This document shows positions 57,293 to 64,000 of a stretch of 64,000 nt of DNA, one piece after another (the stretch's first letter is position 1; each line of letters begins with the position of its first letter). The notes under the pieces were generated by a model, which had not been told where the DNA came from, searched no databases, and was given only the letters and a program-made list of their open reading frames with translations. The DNA is from a virus, in IMG/VR virus record IMGVR_UViG_3300032240_001991, positions 221,128-285,127 of that record, one strand, 5' to 3'. The translations under genes and the position numbers were made by a program.

Positions 57293-60200
57293 TTAGGAAC
57301 TAGTTATCAGTGTTGTTACGTTAAGCTCAGTTGCTGTTAAACTACTGATAATTTGTATATCGTTAACTGTTGTCCCGCTTACAAAGATCTCATTGCTTTG
57401 GCAGGTTATCTGAAATAAGCTACCAAAACTGCTAGTTGAAGACTTAGGAACTATAACGAAGTTAGTTATATCTGGTGTCATTATGTTCATAACATAAGTG
57501 GTTAATTCACCAAAGTTAAATGTTTGACCAAAGTCCCAATTTTCAATTGCAAAAAAATCATTTATTGCAGATAGTATTCTTGTTTGAAGACTGGTTGTGC
57601 TCTCGGTACTTGAAGCACTTTGCACTGCTTTAAATGTTGCTTGTAAAGATGGCACTGCCTGACTTCCAAACAATACTTTGTATCGAGCAGGATGATAGAC
57701 TATCTCGTCGCTTACGCTCTTTATAGGTTCAAGAAGTGCAGAATAATTTGCTTCTAAGCTTTCTGATGTTGGCGGAAGAGGTTCAGTCCCTGATCCTGAT
57801 AGCAACCAAGTTCTGTACTGCGTATCGTATTCGCTACTAAGCAAGTAAACATCCATAATATTCATTTTACTAGGATCTAAACGGCGTTCATTTCCTGTAT
57901 TGTGAAGATAATGGAATTTTATTCCTTTTCGTCCTGATCTTGCATAAAACGAAGGTTGAAGAACAAAAGAATACGTAGATGCTACCCAGCTTTGAACTAC
58001 GTTGTCTTCATAAAAATAATACAATCTTCCGTTAATTCTTTCGTTAGTTGTAACCGATGCTGCATTTGGATATGGATAAATTGATCCAGTAAACAAAGTA
58101 TAACGAAGACCATCTGTTGAGACAACGAAATAGACAAATTTATCTTTAAATCCTGTCTGACCGTTAACACTGTCAGGAGCAACAATATTATCAAACATGT
58201 CTGGGTCATCAATTTGACCGCTTTGACTATGGTCGTAAAAACTTACAAGAACTTTCTTAGGTTCAATATACCCGTCAGGTTCAATTACCGCACTGTCAAT
58301 TTGCCAAGAATAATCAATGCCTAATGCATTTGAATTAGTAGGATTTTTGTTTATTGAAAGAACATCAACTTTATCTTTAATTACTGTATCAGTAACAAAA
58401 TCATAATTTTTCTTAGAAGGATCAACAAAAAATGCTGTTTGTGCTTGACTTTCAAATAGATATTCAGTAACTCGATAACGTACTGAGTAGTTTTTTCCTG
58501 TCCACTGGAATGCAACTAGCCAGCTTGAATCTAGATTAGTATTTGATACATCTTTCTGATAAGTTAAACTAAATCCGTTAACAAGATCTAAATTTGTATC
58601 GGCTATGATATACCAAGATCTAGTATCATTAGCAAACGCTAATCCAAAATTTCTCTTTGACAAAGCTAAATTGACTATCTCTGTTTCTAAACTATAAGAT
58701 AAAATATTATCAAAAGGAGGAATAACCTCATAAGGAACAGCACCAGATGGTACAGATCCAGATAAAATTACAGGACCGGTTCCGTCACTAAGATTTCCTA
58801 GTCCACTATTTGATCCGTCTCCAATTACATTAACAACCTTTGCCCATATATATTCTACAGTAGTGTCATCTGCGATTGCGGTTAAGCTTCCAGAAGGTGT
58901 AAAATATCCTAGCGGGCTAAAGAATTTAACTAAAGATCCTGGTTCAATGAAAATTAAATTATTGCTGCCAAAAGATCCTACCATTGCGGGATTATTATTA
59001 GCGTCAAGAAAATATCCTCTAGTTTGATTTGTAGTTAAATTTGATTGATTCCACGATAAGCTATATCCGCTTAGATCAATTCTAGGATAATTCTTTTTAT
59101 CAAGATAGAAGTTCTTTAATCCAGGAGAATTTATAATAGGTTCTATCTTAGACTTAACTATTGAAAAAATTTCGTTTCTAGTTGTGAAAGAAAATTGAAA
59201 ATTATATTCATTATTTTCTTTATAAAGTATTCCGTCACTAGCAAAGATATCTGTTGAGCTATAAGCTCCGCTTACATCACTTAATTCATAATATTTGCTA
59301 ATGCCGCTGCTAACTCTATTAATACTTTTAACTTTAACAATATCAGGACTTACATTAAGAGGAGCTATGTTATAATCTTCCCCTGTTATCATTCTATTCT
59401 GTGTATAATATACCTGCGGCGCTTTTAATTTAATGTCCGCATTTGATTCACTTCCTGTAGAATTAGAAACTGTATACTTAAGGCTAACAATTATTGTTAG
59501 AGAGTGCGATTGACCATATTGGTTAACATACGGTATTTGAACAGAAATGTTATTCATCTGTTCAGGTTTAATTGAATAAGTTAGTCCATTGCTTTGACGA
59601 TAGTATAATTTAAATCCACCTTTAGGTAAATTTCCAAAACTTCCATCAGCAAAGGAAAGATCTATTTGATCATTTTGCCTTGTTAGTACTGCATAGAAGT
59701 TTCTTTCATCAGCATTGATACTATTATAAATTACATTGTTGCCAGTTACTGCAGAAACTTTGGTCCATAGTGTTTGAGGAGTTAGGCCATCTTGACTTAA
59801 CTGCCATAGCCAAACGTCAGTATTGTTAACACCGTTGACATTTACGCCAACTAATTCATTTGGTACTGGACTTGATATATTAAAATTAGAGCTAGACATT
59901 GAGCCTTGCTTAAAGTGTACGAAAAATCCTGTGTTTGAACTGCCACTTCCTTGATTATCATTTTGGAATATAATTCCAAATTGGTTCTTTGGCTTAGGTG
60001 CTTCTTCGTAAACATAGCTTTCGCCTGCAAATGTAGAGGAAACTAATTCAAAAGCCATTTGCGTACCAGAAATGTTTTTACTAAAGGTGTAAATTGGAAT
60101 ATCGTTATTACTAGAGTTAAGTTTGTAAGAGTCCGTAACTATCCCATTTATAACAGTAGATGCTACAGGCTTACCAAATTGTGCAGGCTGTGCTATTGCA

Positions 60201-60682
60201 GCGTTCATTACAGATATAAATTGTTGATACCAATTATCGTTAGATGGATCGTTCCACCCAATGATACTGTTTGCAAGATTGATACCGTTAGAATCGATAA
60301 CACTTTCAGTTGTTGAAACGGATGTAATTTTTAAAAATCCGCTAGCAGGAATGTTACGCTTAGGATTATAACTTATGAGCTGTGCTAATCTTAATATACT
60401 ATCTCTATTTTCAGCAGTTTCAAGAAAGTTATTTCTAGCATTTAAATCTATACGAAAACTAAGATTTTGACCTAAGAATGCAATTAGGTCTACTAATGCA
60501 ATAAACTCGCTGCTATCAATATAATCGTTAAACTCTTCAGGATAATTCTCTCTAAGATACGTAATCATAGTACGACGCAGAGTATCAAAGTCATAACTCT
60601 TAAAGTCTGCGTTCTTAAAACTTTGATAAATCTTAGTCCAGTCTTCTGAAACTAACAGCTGATTTGTTGTTGATGGTATCAT
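57293..60682 (-). CDS. 6: Baseplate wedge protein gp6
   Basis: 1129 residues (T4 gp6 is 660; marine T4-like versions are longer). The N-terminal region is the family signature: NYPEEFNDYIDSSEFIALVDLIAFLGQNLSFRIDLNARNNFLETAENRDSILRLAQLISYNPKRN. The C-terminal part FKAVQSASSTESTTSLQTRILSAINDFFAIENWDFGQTFNFGELTTYVMN is the gp6/J-like end that joins neighbouring wedges. gp6 forms the inner ring of the baseplate with gp25. Its AUG is the first codon of a hairpin arm whose other arm starts at a late-type promoter. Confidence 0.88.
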   Translation of the reverse strand: MIPSTTNQLLVSEDWTKIYQSFKNADFKSYDFDTLRRTMITYLRENYPEEFNDYIDSSEFIALVDLIAFLGQNLSFRIDLNARNNFLETAENRDSILRLAQLISYNPKRNIPASGFLKITSVSTTESVIDSNGINLANSIIGWNDPSNDNWYQQFISVMNAAIAQPAQFGKPVASTVINGIVTDSYKLNSSNNDIPIYTFSKNISGTQMAFELVSSTFAGESYVYEEAPKPKNQFGIIFQNDNQGSGSSNTGFFVHFKQGSMSSSNFNISSPVPNELVGVNVNGVNNTDVWLWQLSQDGLTPQTLWTKVSAVTGNNVIYNSINADERNFYAVLTRQNDQIDLSFADGSFGNLPKGGFKLYYRQSNGLTYSIKPEQMNNISVQIPYVNQYGQSHSLTIIVSLKYTVSNSTGSESNADIKLKAPQVYYTQNRMITGEDYNIAPLNVSPDIVKVKSINRVSSGISKYYELSDVSGAYSSTDIFASDGILYKENNEYNFQFSFTTRNEIFSIVKSKIEPIINSPGLKNFYLDKKNYPRIDLSGYSLSWNQSNLTTNQTRGYFLDANNNPAMVGSFGSNNLIFIEPGSLVKFFSPLGYFTPSGSLTAIADDTTVEYIWAKVVNVIGDGSNSGLGNLSDGTGPVILSGSVPSGAVPYEVIPPFDNILSYSLETEIVNLALSKRNFGLAFANDTRSWYIIADTNLDLVNGFSLTYQKDVSNTNLDSSWLVAFQWTGKNYSVRYRVTEYLFESQAQTAFFVDPSKKNYDFVTDTVIKDKVDVLSINKNPTNSNALGIDYSWQIDSAVIEPDGYIEPKKVLVSFYDHSQSGQIDDPDMFDNIVAPDSVNGQTGFKDKFVYFVVSTDGLRYTLFTGSIYPYPNAASVTTNERINGRLYYFYEDNVVQSWVASTYSFVLQPSFYARSGRKGIKFHYLHNTGNERRLDPSKMNIMDVYLLSSEYDTQYRTWLLSGSGTEPLPPTSESLEANYSALLEPIKSVSDEIVYHPARYKVLFGSQAVPSLQATFKAVQSASSTESTTSLQTRILSAINDFFAIENWDFGQTFNFGELTTYVMNIMTPDITNFVIVPKSSTSSFGSLFQITCQSNEIFVSGTTVNDIQIISSLTATELNVTTLITSS

Positions 60683-60716
60683 AACTCAAATGTTCTCAAT
60701 GATACCGTTATTTATT
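60675..60716 (-). promoter_or_regulatory. Late-type box and start-codon hairpin of gp6
   Basis: Minus strand: AATAAATA at 60716-60709, then GGTATCAT (60706-60699) that pairs perfectly with ATGATACC (60682-60675), the latter starting with the gp6 start codon. Loop 16 bases. A late transcript starting near 60703 would have an incomplete 5' arm. Confidence 0.5.
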
Positions 60717-60736
60717 GGTTTTAATATATTGGTATT

Positions 60737-61177
60737 TTATTGAGGTACCAATCCAATCTCTTTATCAAAAGCCAATCTCATAGCAATAGTTTGATCAGAA
60801 CCAATAACCTGTAGCGTTAACTCTAAAAGCATGCCGTATTCTTGCTCATCAATAAGAATTTGTATAGGTATTACCCTAGGGTCTGACCTGCATATTCTAT
60901 TAATATCGTCTGCTATAGCCTGTTTTACATCTTCAGTAAAAGGTTCAAAAATTAAAGACCAAATAATAGTACCATATTTTGGCAGCATTACCCGCTCACC
61001 TTGTTTAGTATTGAACTGATTTAGGAAGTCCTGTTTTACTAACTCAAAATCATAAAGTGAAGTAGACCCTAATGCGCCTACATTAATAGAGCTATATCCT
61101 TTGTAAAACTGACTTTCTTGCTTAGTATAGCTTGTATTATACTGGGCAGGATTTAATTCAATATTTTTATATGGCAT
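60737..61177 (-). CDS. 25: Baseplate wedge protein gp25
   Basis: 146 residues (T4 gp25 is 132). STSLYDFELVKQDFLNQFNTKQGERVMLPKYGTIIWSLIFEPFTEDVKQAIADDINRICRSDPRV is the gp25/lysozyme-like wedge domain with the conserved GER..P.yG..i....FEp motif. It starts sheath assembly at the inner baseplate. It follows gp5 and precedes gp6. A late-type box is four bases upstream of the ATG. Confidence 0.9.
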   Translation of the reverse strand: MPYKNIELNPAQYNTSYTKQESQFYKGYSSINVGALGSTSLYDFELVKQDFLNQFNTKQGERVMLPKYGTIIWSLIFEPFTEDVKQAIADDINRICRSDPRVIPIQILIDEQEYGMLLELTLQVIGSDQTIAMRLAFDKEIGLVPQ

Positions 61178-61181
61178 AAAG

Positions 61182-61189
61182 TATTTATT
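61182..61189 (-). promoter_or_regulatory. Late-type box AATAAATA, start-codon proximal
   Basis: Minus strand AATAAATA, then CTTT and the gp25 ATG. It overlaps the stop of the gp5 gene. No ribosome site. Same tight spacing as the box at 37933-37940. Confidence 0.4.
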
Positions 61190-62714
61190 TGCTGGCTGGA
61201 TTAGCTGTAGGCTGCGTTATATCGGTTGCTGCAGGAGCAAATTTTTGAGGGTCAATATTTTCATGCTGATCCCACGGTTCATGTGTTGGCACTCGTTGAA
61301 GAATAGTACTAATTCCGTCAGACTTATAAAATTTACCATTAGTCCAACCAGCATCAACTGTTCTATTTGGTACAGTAAACAAGATTAACGGATCTGGCTG
61401 AGTCGCTATTTCTGCTGCTGTAGCTGCTTCTGCAGAAGGCCCATTAAAATGTATTTTTGCTGCCGTTGCAATTAAACTGCCAACGGAGCCTAAATGTGTA
61501 GAACCACCTGTGCTTATTCTTACATGACTTTCGCCCGAGAGATCCATACCCGCACCTGCAGTTTCTGAGATCCCTTTAGTAACAGATAGATTGTAATCTT
61601 CGCCTACTGCTAATTTTAATGTTTTTCCTACAGTTTCATCCTTAGTATTAGTAACTAATATTTTAGCAGAATCTCCTACAATTAAATTATAATTTCCTGT
61701 AATGTTTGTTTCCATCTTTCCGCTAGCACGAAAATTAATATTTCTTCCTGCTTCAATATTAACATCTCTATCTGCCCTAAAATTAAAATCTGTTTCTGTG
61801 TGAATGCTTACGCTATCATGTGCAAAAATATCTATCTTGCCATTTGATGTTAATTCTATCCATGCAGTTCCTTGGCTATTAGCGATATAAATTAAATCAC
61901 TACTATTATGTAATAATATCTGGTGTCCGGTTCGTGTTCTAATACGAACTAATTCATTTTGTCCAGATTCGTCACCATCGTCCATTACAAATTGAGAACC
62001 GCCTAATCTACTAACAGGAGTAATAACTTTATTTTTATATCCAATTGCGGCTTTTTTTCCGTTAGGATTAATAGGCCCAGGAGTGCTAATGCCAAAGACT
62101 TTGCTTGGTACTTCTCTTCTTGCAGAACTTGACGTTACTCCTCGGATATTATCAAGTAATAGGCCCTGGGCCAACAATCTATCAGCAAAAGGATGAACAG
62201 GTTTTTTTTGAGAATTAGGACTTAATAAATCTTTTGCATTTCTTTTAAGAAATTCTGCTACAGGAAGATTTTTAGTACCATATTTTAATTCTTCTTCAGG
62301 CGTCAAATGAGAATTCTGACTAGCTGCTAGCCCGGGAATCATGTGATTTTGGAACTGATCTGGAAGACAACCTATCCAATAACCTAGAGGATGTCCTTCA
62401 ATGAACATTACTAAAACTTTAGTTCCTACGTCAGGAGGTACCATCCAGAACCCATAGCTCTTTTGTACATCATTAAACTTTGTAGGATCAGTTCCTTCAA
62501 AATCTACGTTTGTAACTCCATAAAAAGGACTTACGTATTGAACAGGGAAAACTTCGTTTTCTAAGTTTGCATTATTAGTAAAGCCTCTTTCAATTGCAAC
62601 TTCAACAGCTCCCATATACGTAGGATCTTTTAAATTTGTAATTCTGCCAATATAGGTACCGGGTTTTGGTGTCCCTCCTCTAAATTGACTTCTAGTTCGT
62701 TGTTGTATTGGCAT
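61185..62714 (-). CDS. 5: Baseplate hub / spike protein gp5 without lysozyme domain
   Basis: 509 residues. N-terminal OB fold: KPGTYIGRITNLKDPTYMGAVEVAIER, FPVQYVSPFYGVT, SYGFWMVPPDVGTKVLVMFIEGHPLGYWIGCLP. The centre has no recognisable lysozyme active site, unlike T4 gp5. The C-terminal half is a beta-helix spike of short repeats (LIYIANSQGTAWIELTSNG, NFNFRADRDVNIEAGRNINFRASG-like, TNITGNYNLIVGD). It forms the membrane-piercing needle at the tail tip. The missing lysozyme is common in marine T4-like phages, which must digest the wall in another way. Confidence 0.85.
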   Translation of the reverse strand: MPIQQRTRSQFRGGTPKPGTYIGRITNLKDPTYMGAVEVAIERGFTNNANLENEVFPVQYVSPFYGVTNVDFEGTDPTKFNDVQKSYGFWMVPPDVGTKVLVMFIEGHPLGYWIGCLPDQFQNHMIPGLAASQNSHLTPEEELKYGTKNLPVAEFLKRNAKDLLSPNSQKKPVHPFADRLLAQGLLLDNIRGVTSSSARREVPSKVFGISTPGPINPNGKKAAIGYKNKVITPVSRLGGSQFVMDDGDESGQNELVRIRTRTGHQILLHNSSDLIYIANSQGTAWIELTSNGKIDIFAHDSVSIHTETDFNFRADRDVNIEAGRNINFRASGKMETNITGNYNLIVGDSAKILVTNTKDETVGKTLKLAVGEDYNLSVTKGISETAGAGMDLSGESHVRISTGGSTHLGSVGSLIATAAKIHFNGPSAEAATAAEIATQPDPLILFTVPNRTVDAGWTNGKFYKSDGISTILQRVPTHEPWDQHENIDPQKFAPAATDITQPTANPASK

Positions 62715-62715
62715 A

Positions 62716-63957
62716 TTATCCCGACAAATTGCTTTGAATTAAGGTTTTTAAAGGACTAAAGGCTGCATTACTGGCGCTTCCGTATTTACTAACTACCGAC
62801 GATGCTACACTTGATACGTTAGGAACCCCAGAAGGAACAAACGAGCTAATATTATTTAAACTCGCTTCTATGCTAGGTGCCGAATTAGTTAACTTACCTA
62901 ATCCAGCTTGTAAAGTAACAGCTTTGTCTGCAAGAGATGCTGCTCCAAGTGTAGAGTTTTTTACTAATGAAGGAACAGGCTGATTTTTTAATAAATCAGT
63001 AACTCCAGGAATAAGAGAAGCACCAGGAAGATTATCTAGTTTTCCGCCTCTATCTACAATATACTTAATGTCCTTAAGGTTAAACGCAGGAGCAGGTGCT
63101 GTTGCATCTGGTTGTGTAGCCGGAATATTAGGTAAATTAGCTGTTGGTATGTTATTGAAAATAAGACCTTTATCAATTGCAGCTCCAAGATTAACATCGC
63201 TTGGTAAAGACTTAGCTGCGGAAGAAATTTGATTAACAATACTTGCCTGTAAATTTGGGCTTAACCCAGCTAAACTACTAGGTGTAATACCTAATTGTGC
63301 TGCTAACGCCGCATCTTGTCCGTTTATTCCGTCTAATTTAGAAGCAGCTTGCGAAACTAACCCTGCAGCACTTTGCCCAAGGCTTCCTACTGCTGCAATT
63401 GCACTTTTTCCTAATGTCTCTACTGTTCCATTGCCTGTAGCTAGTAATGAACTTCCTAAATTTGTAGGAGTAATTTTGCTTAATCCAACTGAATTAGCAG
63501 TTGCAGCAAGTTGATTAACTGATCCGCCCGCACTGTTAATATTGGTAGAAAACGTTGATAATCCAGAATTTGTTAATCTTAAGGCTGAAGAGACATTAGT
63601 TAACCCTTGTGATATAGGGCCAGAACCTTGACTTATAAAAGAACCCAATGCACTAGTTGCACCTGCTGCTAAACTTGCAACTGAATTTACAAGAGATCCA
63701 ATTGCCGTTCGGCCAGGAAATGACCCAGCTAACCCTCCTAAATTCCCTGGAATTAAATTTGACAATTGATTAGGTAATCCTGTAAGTGGTAGCCCTGCAG
63801 CAATCTGCGATATTAAATTATCAGCTGACGGTGTTACGGTTGACACTGGAGGAGTCGGCGTTGGAGTTGATGCCTTTAATGGATCAGGAACCGATCCAAC
63901 TAGGGATATAGGTTTCTTTGTTGGTTCTTGATTAGTATCCTCAAGCTGGTAAGGCAT
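62716..63957 (-). CDS. Ala/Ser-rich virion protein upstream of gp5
   Basis: 413 residues, almost entirely small residues with Leu (SQIAAGLPLTGLPNQLSNLIPG, SLVNSVASLAAGATSALGSFIS, NSTLGAASLADKAVTLQ), predicted helical or repeat-like and without a catalytic motif. The frame stays open to the window edge, but ATG at 63957 fits because another frame ends with a stop four bases upstream. Its place directly before gp5 suggests a tail-tip or hub component. Identity unknown. Confidence 0.55.
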   Translation of the reverse strand: MPYQLEDTNQEPTKKPISLVGSVPDPLKASTPTPTPPVSTVTPSADNLISQIAAGLPLTGLPNQLSNLIPGNLGGLAGSFPGRTAIGSLVNSVASLAAGATSALGSFISQGSGPISQGLTNVSSALRLTNSGLSTFSTNINSAGGSVNQLAATANSVGLSKITPTNLGSSLLATGNGTVETLGKSAIAAVGSLGQSAAGLVSQAASKLDGINGQDAALAAQLGITPSSLAGLSPNLQASIVNQISSAAKSLPSDVNLGAAIDKGLIFNNIPTANLPNIPATQPDATAPAPAFNLKDIKYIVDRGGKLDNLPGASLIPGVTDLLKNQPVPSLVKNSTLGAASLADKAVTLQAGLGKLTNSAPSIEASLNNISSFVPSGVPNVSSVASSVVSKYGSASNAAFSPLKTLIQSNLSG

Positions 63958-63962
63958 TCTAA

Positions 63963-64000
63963 TTAGTTGTAATGTTTGTAGGAACTCTCCGTTTCTAAAT
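63963..64000 (-). CDS. Possible 3' end of an upstream virion gene
   Basis: On the minus strand one frame reads LETESSYKHYN and then TAA at 63965-63963, five bases before the next ATG, the spacing seen at the other junctions here. Only 11 codons are visible, so nothing can be said of the product. Confidence 0.3.
   Translation of the reverse strand, partial: LETESSYKHYN

Noticed and set aside
1-64000. tRNA genes, integrase, IS elements, homing endonucleases
   Set aside because: None seen. Intergenic gaps are nearly all too short for tRNAs, and polymerase, RNase H and ThyA genes are uninterrupted.

Overview
The window is part of the genome of a large, AT-rich, T4-like myovirus, most like the marine T4-like phages (cyanophage and pelagiphage relatives). 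The evidence is a T4-type replication core (family B polymerase gp43, sliding clamp gp45, clamp loader gp44, RNase H), a T4-type baseplate set (gp5, gp25, gp6), T4 late-promoter boxes of the form TATAAATA, and many small conserved hypothetical genes overlapping as ATGA or TAATG. The host cannot be read from the sequence. Canonical sigma70-like promoters (TTGAC-N16/17-TATAAT) precede several early genes, so it is an ordinary bacterium. I saw no tRNA genes, integrase, insertion sequences, homing endonucleases or CRISPR arrays. Apart from about 120 bases at 5519-5639, hardly any DNA is non-coding.

Layout. 1-4716 (+): end of a fibre-like protein with an S74 chaperone domain, a structural protein, a DnaE-like fragment, a GroES/gp31-like co-chaperonin, a MazG-like hydrolase, a tiny membrane protein, a cytidylyltransferase and gp44. 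4766-5518 (-): PhoH. 5640-15330 (+): two unknown genes, a candidate spanin pair, DnaJ, a ClpA-type unfoldase, structural or unknown late genes and a Dps ferritin. 15376-19222 (+): a DsbA-like small protein, gp43 and gp45. 19228-29524 (+): a nucleotide and DNA-modification block with DpdA-type transglycosylase, QueD-like protein, glycosyltransferase, AbrB-FolE fusion, phosphoribosyltransferase, cupin-like protein, GMP reductase, HIT protein, QueE, FkbM methyltransferase and RNase H. 29581-35908 (+): small conserved genes, a MoxR ATPase with its metallopeptidase/VWA partner, DHFR and ThyA. 35909-64000 (-): virion genes, namely four fibre-like paralogues sharing an N-terminal module, a tail-fibre chaperone, a 4396-residue structural protein, gp6, gp25, gp5 and an Ala/Ser-rich protein.

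How it works together. FolE, the QueD-like protein and QueE would turn GTP into a 7-deazaguanine precursor, and DpdA would exchange it for guanine in phage DNA, presumably to block host restriction. The phosphoribosyltransferase and GMP reductase could recycle the released guanine. DHFR and ThyA feed dTMP to the polymerase. GroES, DnaJ and ClpA homologues suggest takeover of host protein folding and turnover.

The most interesting non-coding signals are: (a) two tandem hairpins with nearly identical 8-base loops in front of gp43, which look like a polymerase autoregulatory RNA operator of the T4/RB69 kind but with a different loop; (b) several hairpins that straddle late-promoter start points and cover the ribosome site or start codon, resembling the switch known for T4 genes e and soc; and (c) many promoters, both sigma70-like and late, placed so close to the start codon that leaderless mRNAs are predicted.
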